Of a stretch of DNA of 15,627 bases, positions 1 to 6,212 are shown one piece after another (the first letter of the stretch is position 1; every line of letters starts with the position of its first letter). A program made the position numbers and the translations under genes. Below the pieces are notes generated by a model. That model had not been told where the DNA came from. It ran no database searches and saw only the letters and a list, made by a program, of their open reading frames with translations. Where the stretch lies: positions 1-15,627 of the forward strand of contig JBBSQE010000057.1 in the NCBI GenBank assembly GCA_038258095.1, written 5' to 3'. This DNA is from JBBSQE01 sp038258095. GTDB taxonomy: Bacteria > Actinomycetota > Thermoleophilia > Solirubrobacterales > 70-9.

Positions 1-1476
1 GCTCCCGACGACCCCGCCGTGGCCCAGGCGGGCGACGGCGCGGCCGTGGGCGTGGCGGGGCAGCCCCAACCCGCGGCGCAACCCCCCGAGCCCGAGGCCA
101 CGCCCGAGGCCGAGCAGCCCGAGAGCGAGACCGATCCCGCCCGGCCCGATGACGAACAACCGGAGCCCGAGCCCGAGCCCGCGGCACCGATCAGCGAGGA
201 GCGCGCCGAGGGCAGCACCCGGCTCGACGAGCTGACGGAGCGCCTCAACGAGGCAGATGAGAAGGCGCGGTTCGCGGCGCAGGCTACCCGGCAACGTGCC
301 GAAGACCAGGCGAGCGCCGATGTCCAGGCTCTCGAAGCGGATCTTGCGCGCGAGCAGGAGCGGGCGGCCAAGGCGCTCGAGGACCTGCGTGCGCAGCTCG
401 AGCAGGCAGAGAACCGCACCCGCAAGGCGGAAGAGGACCGGGCGCTCGGCGCCGCCGAGTCGCGCAGCGCCGCGGCAGAGTGGCTCCGCGGACAGGCGGA
501 GGCGATGCGCCGGGAGGCTGAGCGCCAGGTGCGCGATGAGCTCGAGGGGGCGGCGACGGGGCCGGAGGGCGCCGAGAGCGTAGCTGAGCCCGAGATCGCC
601 GAGCGGCTTCGAACCGAGCTGAAGGAGCGCGAGGAGGAGTTGCTCGCAGAGCGGGAGGCGAAGACCCGAGCGCTCGCCGCCGCGGAGGAGCGTCTGGCAG
701 AAATCGAGACGCAGGCCGTCAGCGCAGGAGAGCGCGTCAAGGAAACCGAGCGCCGGCTTGCCGAGGAGGCCGAGGCACGCGCGACCGCAGCACAGGAGGA
801 AACACAGGCCGAGATCGAGCGCACCCGGGCCGAGGCGGAGGAGCGCGTCGAGGCCTCACGGAAGGCTGCCGACGAGGAGGCCCGAGACAGGATCGAGGCA
901 GCGGCGACGGTCGCCCGGGAGGAGGCCGAGACTCGCCTGGGCGCCGAGCACGCAGCGGCGCTGACGGCCCGCGAGGAAAAGCTGAGAAGCGACCTCGAGA
1001 ACGCCGAGTCGGGCTTGGAGGCAAAGCTCGCCGCCGCCGAGAAGCAGGCCGCGGCCGCCGAAGCGAGGGTCGCTGAACTCGAGGCCGACCGCACCCGGAC
1101 CGAGGTCGCCAGCCGGGAGGCCGCCGCCGCCTGGTTGCGGGGCCAAGTCAAGGCGCTTCGCAGGGAAGCCCAGGCCGAGCTGGCCGGGAAGGGCGGGGCG
1201 CCCGCCGAGGGCGCGTCGGTTGAGACCCTCCAGGCCGCCGAGCCGGAACCGACAGCCACCCAGCCCGCTGCATCTGAGCCTGCCGACGGCCTCAACTTCC
1301 TCAACCGGGCCGGCTTCGACGATCTGCGCGAGATCGGCCTCTCGATCACCCAGGCGAACCGGGTCATCGGCTACCGCGAGCGCCTCAGCGGCTACTCCTC
1401 CCTCGACGACCTCGACCAGGTGCCGGGCTTCCCGGCGCCCACCCTCGCCGATCTCAAGAGGAAGCTGGAGGCCTGA
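1..1476 (+). CDS. Coiled-coil protein with C-terminal helix-hairpin-helix domain (5' end outside window)
   Basis: The frame is open from base 1, so the gene probably begins upstream. The first in-window start is GTG at 19, giving 485 residues. Counting from there, residues 1-60 are a Pro/Glu/Ala-rich acidic linker and about 65-390 are almost unbroken Ala/Glu/Arg/Lys heptad-like sequence typical of a long coiled coil. A second low-complexity linker follows. The last 60 residues (from LNFLNRAGFDDLREIGLS) resemble the helix-hairpin-helix repeat of ComEA-type proteins: NxA-x-DLxxIGxS, then ANRVIGYRE, then SLDDLDQVPG. In that family the module binds DNA or packs against protein. No signal peptide or membrane segment is visible in the part present. 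A 24-residue module occurs twice in the coiled coil. The next gene starts 5 bases downstream and is probably co-transcribed. The function is unknown; a structural or DNA-tethering role is inference. Confidence 0.8.
   Translation, partial: APDDPAVAQAGDGAAVGVAGQPQPAAQPPEPEATPEAEQPESETDPARPDDEQPEPEPEPAAPISEERAEGSTRLDELTERLNEADEKARFAAQATRQRAEDQASADVQALEADLAREQERAAKALEDLRAQLEQAENRTRKAEEDRALGAAESRSAAAEWLRGQAEAMRREAERQVRDELEGAATGPEGAESVAEPEIAERLRTELKEREEELLAEREAKTRALAAAEERLAEIETQAVSAGERVKETERRLAEEAEARATAAQEETQAEIERTRAEAEERVEASRKAADEEARDRIEAAATVAREEAETRLGAEHAAALTAREEKLRSDLENAESGLEAKLAAAEKQAAAAEARVAELEADRTRTEVASREAAAAWLRGQVKALRREAQAELAGKGGAPAEGASVETLQAAEPEPTATQPAASEPADGLNFLNRAGFDDLREIGLSITQANRVIGYRERLSGYSSLDDLDQVPGFPAPTLADLKRKLEA
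460..531 (+). repeat. Intragenic coiled-coil module, copy 1
   Basis: It encodes a 24-residue module with the core AAEWLRGQAEAMRREAE, which matches copy 2 (1111-1182) at 15 of 24 positions including the WLRGQ block. WLRGQ is unusual within otherwise Ala/Glu/Arg-rich coiled coil, so an internal duplication is likelier than chance similarity. Confidence 0.6.
1111..1182 (+). repeat. Intragenic coiled-coil module, copy 2
   Basis: The core AAAWLRGQVKALRREAQ matches copy 1, which lies 651 bases upstream in the same frame. Both copies are followed by a Gly/Ala/Pro-rich break (GAATGPEGAESV after copy 1, GKGGAPAEGASV after copy 2), so the repeat unit probably includes the break. Confidence 0.6.
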
Positions 1477-1481
1477 CGAAG

Positions 1482-1754
1482 ATGGCGCTGAGAAAGAACA
1501 AGGAGAGTAAATCCAAGCGCGAGCGAGCCCAGCTCGAGGCCCACCTCGACGAGCTGATGGCGCTTCGCGACGAGCGTCTGTGCGGTCTGGGGGCGCTCGC
1601 CGGGCAGATGCAGCTTCAGGGCAGTTTCTCCGAGGAGCCGTTGCGGGCCCGAGCGGCGGAGCTCACCGCGCTCGATGGCGAGGTGAAGCTCGTGCTGCGC
1701 GGGCTCGAGGAAGGGCTGACCCTGGAGGAGATGGAGGAGATCGCTCGCTCTTGA
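1482..1754 (+). CDS. Small charged helical protein, partner of the coiled-coil/HhH gene
   Basis: This 90-residue protein starts at ATG 1482, 5 bases after the preceding stop, with GGAG about 12 bases upstream inside the previous gene. It opens with a strongly basic stretch (MALRKNKESKSKRER), followed by two predicted amphipathic helices rich in Leu, Glu and Arg and an acidic C-terminal helix (LTLEEMEEIARS). It has no cysteines, signal peptide or membrane segment. I do not recognise the family. The spacing implies an operon with the upstream gene, and its helical, charged character fits a binding partner of that coiled coil, but this is inferred only from position and composition. Confidence 0.7.
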   Translation: MALRKNKESKSKRERAQLEAHLDELMALRDERLCGLGALAGQMQLQGSFSEEPLRARAAELTALDGEVKLVLRGLEEGLTLEEMEEIARS

Positions 1755-1771
1755 GCACCTCGGTTGACGCA

Positions 1772-1787
1772 CGCCCCGGGACGGGCG
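1772..1787. terminator. Short GC hairpin between convergent genes
   Basis: The arms cgccc (1772-1776) and gggcg (1783-1787) lie in the 37-base gap between two convergent stop codons. There is no T-run on either strand, so this is at best a weak or factor-assisted bidirectional terminator. Confidence 0.25.
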
Positions 1788-1791
1788 CCGG

Positions 1792-2793
1792 CTAATCCAA
1801 TTCCCACTCCGCAGCCAGGCGATCCCGGTGCGGCTCTGCCGCCTCGGACGGAGCTTCCCGGGGGGAGACCGCCGGATCGGTGAAGCCTCGGATGGACGCG
1901 GCTACAGACTTCGCCAGGGCCGTCGGCTCGTAGCCGCCCTCGAGGCAGGCGAGGACCCCGATCTCCAGGTCGGCGGCGAGATCGCGGATCGCCGCGGCCA
2001 TCTCCCCGAACGCGGTCTCATTCATCTCGCAGCCGGCGAGCGGGTCGTCGCGGTGTGCGTCGAATCCGGCCGAGACCGCGATCAGCGACGGGCGAAAGCG
2101 CCGCGCGATCGGCGCCAGAACGGCCTGGGTGAGCGCCAGGAACTCGTCGGGCCCGGCCCCCGCCGGCACCGGGAGGTTGATGGTCCGCCCGTCCCCACGA
2201 CCCTCGCCAGTCTCCGCCACCGCTCCGGTGCCGGGGTAGAGCGGGCTCTGGTGGATGCTCGCGAACAGGACCTCACCGGACGCGTAGAAGATGTCCTGAG
2301 TCCCGTTTCCGTGATGGACATCCCAGTCGACGATCATCACGCGTTCCGCGCCAGCGGCCAGGGCTTCGACGGCTCCGATCGCAACGTTGTTGAACAGGCA
2401 GAACCCCATCGAGCGATCACGCTCCGCATGGTGGCCGGGCGGACGGAGCGCACAGAACGCGAACTGCTCCTCACCCGCCACGAGCCTTCGAGCCGCGTCC
2501 GCGGCCGCGCCCGCGGAGCGAATCGCCGCCTCGAAGGAGAGCGGACTCGCGATCGTGTCGGCATCGATCATCCCGCCACCCTCCTCGCAGAATGCCTCGA
2601 TCGCCGCGACGTGCGCTGGGTCATGCACGCGACCGATCTGCTCGCTACTCGCAGCCGGCGCCTCGAGGGCTTCGAGCCCCAGCCAGTCCTCGGCCTCGAG
2701 CAGCGATTCGATCGCCCGGATGCGCCCAGCGTTCTCCGGATGGGGGCCCGTTTCGTGCTCTAGGGAGAGTGGGTGGCGGTAGTAGAGGCCCAA
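1792..2793 (-). CDS. Histone deacetylase family zinc amidohydrolase (AcuC/acetylpolyamine deacetylase-like)
   Basis: This protein belongs to the arginase-deacetylase superfamily, which removes acyl groups from acetyl-lysine or acetylpolyamines using zinc. The motifs are clear: LEHETGPHPENAGR near the N-terminus, RPPGHHA with the catalytic His pair, GFCLFNN, DWDVHHGNGTQ (Asp and first His are zinc ligands), GFDAHRDDP (third ligand Asp) and LEGGY with the transition-state Tyr. All catalytic residues are present, so it should be active. I chose TTG at 2793 (333 residues), which yields the family-typical beginning GLYYRHPLSLEHETG and sits 8 bases from a TACGGT -10 element. A longer frame from TTG at 2835 (347 residues) would overlap nadB by 22 bases. 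The sequence does not decide the substrate (protein, acetoin pathway or polyamine). It diverges from nadB across about 20 bases. Confidence 0.9.
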   Translation of the reverse strand: MGLYYRHPLSLEHETGPHPENAGRIRAIESLLEAEDWLGLEALEAPAASSEQIGRVHDPAHVAAIEAFCEEGGGMIDADTIASPLSFEAAIRSAGAAADAARRLVAGEEQFAFCALRPPGHHAERDRSMGFCLFNNVAIGAVEALAAGAERVMIVDWDVHHGNGTQDIFYASGEVLFASIHQSPLYPGTGAVAETGEGRGDGRTINLPVPAGAGPDEFLALTQAVLAPIARRFRPSLIAVSAGFDAHRDDPLAGCEMNETAFGEMAAAIRDLAADLEIGVLACLEGGYEPTALAKSVAASIRGFTDPAVSPREAPSEAAEPHRDRLAAEWELD

Positions 2794-2800
2794 GCCGGGG

Positions 2801-2807
2801 TACCGTA
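2801..2807. promoter_or_regulatory. Putative shared -10 element of a divergent promoter (HDAC / nadB)
   Basis: The 7-mer taccgta reads TACCGT on the plus strand and TACGGT on the minus strand. Both fit the TANNNT -10 pattern. It lies 7 bases before the nadB TTG (2814) and 8 bases before the deacetylase TTG (2793). No TTGACA-like -35 is seen at 17 bases in either direction. A shared -10 with leaderless transcripts both ways is inference from geometry. Confidence 0.45.
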
Positions 2808-2813
2808 GCCAGC

Positions 2814-4283
2814 TTGGACGCCGCGACGCCTGCAAATTCCCGGTTCGACGTGGTCGTCATCGGCGCCGGGGCGGCTGGGCTCTGGACCGCGATCTGCGCA
2901 GCGGAGGCCGACGGATCGGTCTGCGTCGTCTCCCGCAAGCCACTCTCAGAGACCGCGAGCTTCTGGGCGCAGGGCGGGCTTGCCGCGGTCCTCGAAGCCG
3001 GGGACACCCACGAGCAGCACGCCGCCGACACCATCGCCGCCGGCCGCGGGCTCTGTCGGCGAGCAGCCGTCGAGGCGCTCGTCGCCGAGGCGCCCGACGC
3101 GGTTCGCGAGCTCCAGGAGCGCGGCATCCGCTTCGACGTCGACAGCAGCGGCAAGCTGGCGCTCGGGCTCGAGGGCGGGCACACGCGTCGCCGGATCGTC
3201 CACGCCGGCGGCAGCCAGACCGGCCGGGCTCTGACCGCCGGCCTCGCCGGGATCGTCGCGGGCGAGAGCCGCATCGAGGTTCGCGAGGAGACGTCGGCCC
3301 TGGCGCTGCGCTCGGATGGCAGACGTTGCGACGGAATCGTGACGGACTTGGGGCTGATCGAGGCCGACTCGGTCGTGCTGGCGACGGGCGGAGCCGCGGC
3401 CCTCTGGTCTCGGACCACGAACCCTCACGGCGCGATCGGTGCCGGGCCGGTCCTCGCCAACGCCGCCGGTGCGGACCTCGCCGATCTCGAGTTCTGCCAA
3501 TTCCACCCGACCGCCCTCGCGCTGCCTGGAACCTCCTTCGACGGCCAGCTCATCACCGAGGCGGTCCGCGGGGAGGGAGCGGTCCTGCTCGACTCCGCCG
3601 GCCGGCGGTTCACGGACGAACTGGCCCCGCGAGACGCGGTTGCAGCTGCCATCCTCGATCGAATGGCGGCCGATCGCGTGCCCCATGTGTTGCTCGATCT
3701 CCGCCCCGTCGAGCCCGCCCTCTTTCCGAGCGTGTTCGCTTTCTTGATCGATGCCGGCCTCGACCCACACGAGGCACCCGTTCCTGTGGCGCCGGCGGCC
3801 CACTACGTGATGGGCGGCATCGCCGTCGACCTCGCGGGCCGCACCTCGGTCGATGGGCTGTATGCGGTTGGGGAGAGCGCCTGCACCGGCCTGCACGGAG
3901 CCAACCGCCTCGCTTCCAACTCACTCAGCGAGTGCTTCGTGTTCGGCCGGCGCGCGGCGGCGTCGGCGCTCGAGGACAGCCACAGCGCCTCCTCGGAGCG
4001 CGAGCCCGTCCCCGATGTCTCCTGGCGCTTCGGCCCGCCGACCGAGGAGACGCGCGCCGCCGTCTGGCGCCAGGCCGGGCCGTCGCGCACCGCCGGGGAG
4101 TTGAAAGCACTCGGGGAAGACCCCTACCCGCTGGCCCGCGCCATCGCGAATCTCGCGCTCGAGCGCCGCGAGTCCCGCGGTGGACATCGCCGCGTCGATC
4201 ACCCTCTGACCGACCCCGAGTTCGACGGGGTTCATCTGATCCTCGGACCAGATGGCAGCATTCGGCGCGACGCCTGGGAATGA
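2814..4283 (+). CDS. nadB: L-aspartate oxidase
   Basis: NadB is an FAD enzyme that oxidises L-aspartate to iminoaspartate, which NadA condenses with dihydroxyacetone phosphate to quinolinate in de novo NAD synthesis. The 489-residue product has the Rossmann FAD motif VVVIGAGAAGLW (GxGxxG at 17-22), SFWAQGGLAAVL, HTRRRIVHAGGSQTGRAL, EFCQFHPTAL, ITEAVRGEGAVLLDSAGRRF, the ELAPRDAV segment and HYVMGGI followed by GLHGANRLASNSLSECFVFG. These are hallmarks of the aspartate oxidase/succinate dehydrogenase flavoprotein family. Lack of an Sdh-type partner, and the length, favour NadB. TTG 2814 is chosen because it is the only plausible start just before the FAD motif, and TACCGT ends 7 bases upstream. 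The C-terminal domain is somewhat shorter than in the roughly 540-residue E. coli protein. nadA and nadC are not adjacent. Confidence 0.95.
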   Translation: MDAATPANSRFDVVVIGAGAAGLWTAICAAEADGSVCVVSRKPLSETASFWAQGGLAAVLEAGDTHEQHAADTIAAGRGLCRRAAVEALVAEAPDAVRELQERGIRFDVDSSGKLALGLEGGHTRRRIVHAGGSQTGRALTAGLAGIVAGESRIEVREETSALALRSDGRRCDGIVTDLGLIEADSVVLATGGAAALWSRTTNPHGAIGAGPVLANAAGADLADLEFCQFHPTALALPGTSFDGQLITEAVRGEGAVLLDSAGRRFTDELAPRDAVAAAILDRMAADRVPHVLLDLRPVEPALFPSVFAFLIDAGLDPHEAPVPVAPAAHYVMGGIAVDLAGRTSVDGLYAVGESACTGLHGANRLASNSLSECFVFGRRAAASALEDSHSASSEREPVPDVSWRFGPPTEETRAAVWRQAGPSRTAGELKALGEDPYPLARAIANLALERRESRGGHRRVDHPLTDPEFDGVHLILGPDGSIRRDAWE

Positions 4284-4453
4284 CCCATTTCACCGAACCG
4301 GCGAACGAGGACCGCAACTTTCGGGGTCTACGGCACTTAATTGGTGCATAACACCTCGCTCCCGAACCTTCATACGACCCCGAAACACTGTTTTCGCGCC
4401 GGTCGTCGGGGGGGACGCCCGGGCGGGACTTGGCAAGCGAACAGGGACATGGG
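4284..4453 (+). promoter_or_regulatory. AT-richer leader upstream of the small Cys/His protein
   Basis: This 170-base gap contains the only markedly AT-rich stretch of the area (about 4335-4400, around cacttaattggtgcataac). It holds small overlapping inverted repeats, gcac-N7-gtgc and ggtg-cataa-cacc. I could not place a convincing -35/-10 pair. It probably carries the promoter and perhaps an operator of the gene at 4454. Confidence 0.35.
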
Positions 4454-4915
4454 ATGTATAGATTCAGCCGCTCGATTTATCGCGAGCTTGCGCCGCGCGT
4501 GATTGAAATCCGGCATACCGGCGTTGACTCGAGGAAGCAGGTTCTGGAGGCATGCGAGGCGACGATGGAGCGAATCGTCTTTGATGGTCGCTATTTCGCT
4601 CGGCCCGCGAGGTCTCTCTTCATCGAGGTGAGGACGCACTTCCCGATCGGTGAGCAGGCGAAGGTCTACCGCGTGATCGAGTGCAACATCGCCCTGGCGC
4701 TTTCGTGCCTCGAGCGGATGCCCGGCGAGTTCGGGCTGGACACCATGCCGCGTCAGTGCAGGGCGTCCACCCGCAAGGGAACGCCGTGCCAGCGCGAGCC
4801 GCTGCCCGGCCGCGACTACTGCCCCTCCCACAAGCATCTCGAAGAGCCGCTGACCGATCCGGCCGAAAACGATCACGCCGAGAGCCCGGTCGACGCGCCG
4901 CCGATCGCCGCGTGA
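4454..4915 (+). CDS. Small conserved-looking protein with a C-terminal Cys/His metal-binding motif
   Basis: The product has 153 residues. ATG 4454 is preferred over an upstream in-frame TTG at 4430 because AGGGA (4443-4447) lies 6 bases before it and the protein then starts MYRFSRSIYRELAPRV. Residues 1-95 look like a mostly helical domain (RKQVLEACEATMERI, ARSLFIEVRTHFPIGEQ, VYRVIECNIALAL). Residues 99-130 hold a compact motif, QCRASTRKGTPCQRE through YCPSHKH, with spacing C-x9-C-x10-C-x2-H. This resembles the short zinc-binding modules grouped under DUF5763-like families (RCxAxTxxGxxCxR...YCxxH). The tail is acidic and disordered-looking. There is no membrane segment. The 3' end overlaps the end of the opposite-strand DUF559 remnant by 43 bases. 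The function is unknown; a nucleic-acid or metal-binding role is inferred from the motif only. Confidence 0.75.
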   Translation: MYRFSRSIYRELAPRVIEIRHTGVDSRKQVLEACEATMERIVFDGRYFARPARSLFIEVRTHFPIGEQAKVYRVIECNIALALSCLERMPGEFGLDTMPRQCRASTRKGTPCQREPLPGRDYCPSHKHLEEPLTDPAENDHAESPVDAPPIAA

Positions 4916-5801
4916 TTCGTTTTCAGCATCGCCGGTAGGTCTGCGGCAAGCTCCGCTCTCTCGTGGTGGAGCTGGCGCCATGTGACCCGGACCACCCGCC
5001 AACCCGCAGCGTTGAACTCCGGTCGCGTGACCGGTCACGCTCGAACGCCAGAGGCGTGTGGTGAAACCTCCGGCTGTCCATCTCCACTGCGATGCGTGGA
5101 CGCCGCCAGGCGAAGTCGCTGTCTCGTCTCCCCGCCGATCTCGATGTGGACGTCGGCTTCGGGAGTGGGAAGACCGAACTCCTCGACAAACGGGATGGGC
5201 AGATCCTCGAGGTCGGTCTGGGGGACTCCCTCTCCCGAATCAAGGAGCTCGATCACCCGCCGCAACCGGGCCGTGCCGCGGTATCCGGGATGGCGCTCCA
5301 TGAGGTCGGGAACCGAGAGCTCCTCGTAGAGCTCCAGCACCGCGGCCTCGTTGAATGCCCTCAGAAGTTGCCGGTCGTCGAGGTGGCGGGCGCAATCGAA
5401 GAGAGTCCGGGCCACGGTCGTCGTCGGGATCCCATCGTGGACGGTGACTTCGTCCGGAGCGAGTTGCCGGCGATGGATCCTCAGCCGCGGGTTCGGGCTC
5501 TTGCGCCTCGCGACCGTCACGTCGAGCTTGCCGCCCCGGGACGGCCGGAGCCTCCAATGTCCCGCAGCGGCGAGGTCGCTCGGGACGCCGCCCTCCCCCA
5601 TCTCGAGCACTCCCTCCATCAGCCGCCCCTCCCTGCTCGAAGCGCAATGGCCGACCCCGTAGACCCCTGGTGCGCGCGCGTGCAGCCGCCCGCATTCGAT
5701 CCGTCTGGCGATCGAGCGCCGGTGGACGCCGAGAGCCAGAAGCTGCACACGGCTGACCCGGCCGTGCTGGCCCGTCGCCAGCCTTGCGATGGCCAGCTCG
5801 A

Positions 5802-5837
5802 GCTCTGTGTGACCGACAGGCTCTGCGTGACCGACGA
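5802..5837 (-). repeat. Two 18-base tandem units inside the DUF559-family gene
   Basis: The units gctctgtgtgaccgacag and gctctgcgtgaccgacga are adjacent and differ at three bases. On the minus strand they encode VGHAEP followed by VGHTEL, near the N-terminus. This is a local in-frame duplication. Confidence 0.6.
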
Positions 5838-5845
5838 GGTCGAGC

Positions 5846-5899
5846 GCCGACGTGACGATCCGGGCACCACCCCGGTGCTCGATCTCCTCTTCGTCGGCC
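5846..5899. repeat. 54-base direct repeat, copy A (5' end of the DUF559-family gene)
   Basis: This matches 6063-6116 without gaps at 41 of 54 positions by hand alignment. On the minus strand it encodes ADEEEIEHRGGARIVTSA. Copy B reads GDEEQIGHRHGARIDTSA in the corresponding frame. The similarity holds at protein level with several silent differences, so both probably derive from a coding sequence. Confidence 0.55.
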
Positions 5900-6062
5900 A
5901 TTGGGGGCAGCGTGCCCGGGAAAGGCTCACACGTGGTGCGCTGCACGTGCCGATTCTGTGACGCAACCGGACCGCTTTCCGCAAACAGCCGGCCTCCCGC
6001 AACGAAGCGCCCCGGCAGCGGCCGGCGTCCCACGACGGCGGCCGCCGACCGCGGCCGTCACG

Positions 6063-6116
6063 GCCGAAGTGTCGATTCGGGCACCGTGGCGGTGCCCGAT
6101 CTGCTCCTCGTCCCCG
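6063..6116. repeat. 54-base direct repeat, copy B (remnant of a DUF559-gene 5' end)
   Basis: Copy B lies 217 bases from copy A in the same orientation. On the minus strand it reads DEEQIGHRHGARIDTSA and then runs into unrelated sequence with no winged-helix domain. It is best explained as a truncated, diverged duplicate of the adjacent gene's beginning. Confidence 0.5.
6077..6099. repeat. Perfect hairpin, 10-bp stem and 3-base loop
   Basis: The arms are tcgggcaccg (6077-6086) and cggtgcccga (6090-6099) around tgg. There is no T-run on either side. It lies within repeat copy B. The corresponding part of copy A is only an imperfect hairpin. Confidence 0.5.
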
Positions 6117-6143
6117 AAACGTCTGCTCCTCGTCCGCGAAACG
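6100..6143. repeat. 22-base tandem repeat, two copies
   Basis: The two adjacent 22-base units run from tctgctcctcgtcc to cgaaacg and differ at one base (c or g after cgtcc). Copy 1 is 6100-6121 and copy 2 is 6122-6143. A near-perfect tandem suggests recent slippage or duplication. Confidence 0.65.
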
Positions 6144-6200
6144 GGTGGCGCCGACGGTTGCGCCCGAAGTTCGGCTCGGGGTAGTGGTGCCCGGCGGCGC

Positions 6201-6206
6201 TAGGTT
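6201..6206 (+). promoter_or_regulatory. Putative -10 element of hyuA (leaderless)
   Basis: TAGGTT fits TANNNT and is followed by 6 bases and then ATG at 6213, so a normal transcription start would fall on or next to the A of the start codon. GGAG lies only 2 bases before ATG, too close to act as a Shine-Dalgarno. No -35 consensus is visible. Confidence 0.45.
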
Positions 6207-6212
6207 GGAGCC

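Larger units (their letters stand above)
4873..5901 (-). pseudogene. AbiEi-like winged-helix + DUF559 nuclease-like protein, broken by two compensating frameshifts
   Basis: From ATG 5901 the protein begins MADEEEIEH and continues with an AbiEi-antitoxin-type winged helix (RLATGQHGRVSRVQLLALGV...GRLHARAPGVYGVGH). A middle region follows (DEVTVHDGIPTTTVARTLFD, ERHPGYRGTARLRRVI) leading into DUF559, a small PD-(D/E)XK-like nuclease fold. The frame stops at 5035-5037, too early. Near 5130-5133 (a run of four C) one extra base moves the homology to another frame, which reads DFAWRRPRIAVEMDSRRF, HHTPLAFERDRSRDR. Near 5018-5028 one missing base returns it to the first frame, which reads FNAAGWRVVRVTWRQLHHER and ends at 4873. 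The pieces join into a full-length family member. It is either a recent pseudogene or two sequencing/assembly errors. Members of this group often stand alone in actinobacterial genomes, and their role is not established. Confidence 0.75.
5902..6212. other. 311-base intergenic spacer with repeats between divergent genes
   Basis: There is no convincing gene here. It contains a diverged copy of the neighbouring gene's 5' end (6063-6116), a perfect 10-bp-stem hairpin (6077-6099), a 22-base tandem repeat (6100-6143) and the -10 element of hyuA (6201-6206). The rest, 5902-6062, is GC-rich sequence in which I see no signal. Its minus-strand frame is open into copy B but has no clear protein family. 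Confidence 0.5.

Noticed and set aside
1828..2763. Long plus-strand open frame opposite the deacetylase gene
   Set aside because: The minus strand has every HDAC-family catalytic motif. The plus-strand product is Arg/Asp-rich without recognisable structure.
2946..3896. Long open frame on the minus strand inside nadB (316 codons)
   Set aside because: High GC makes long antisense frames common. The plus strand carries full NadB motifs throughout, and the antisense product is low-complexity Arg/Gly-rich with no family features.
5092..5961. 289-codon plus-strand frame across the DUF559-family locus
   Set aside because: It spans both sides of the frameshifted minus-strand gene. Its product shows no family features, while the minus-strand pieces align with a known domain order.
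6100..6143. CRISPR array
   Set aside because: The two units are directly adjacent with no spacer, and there are only two of them.
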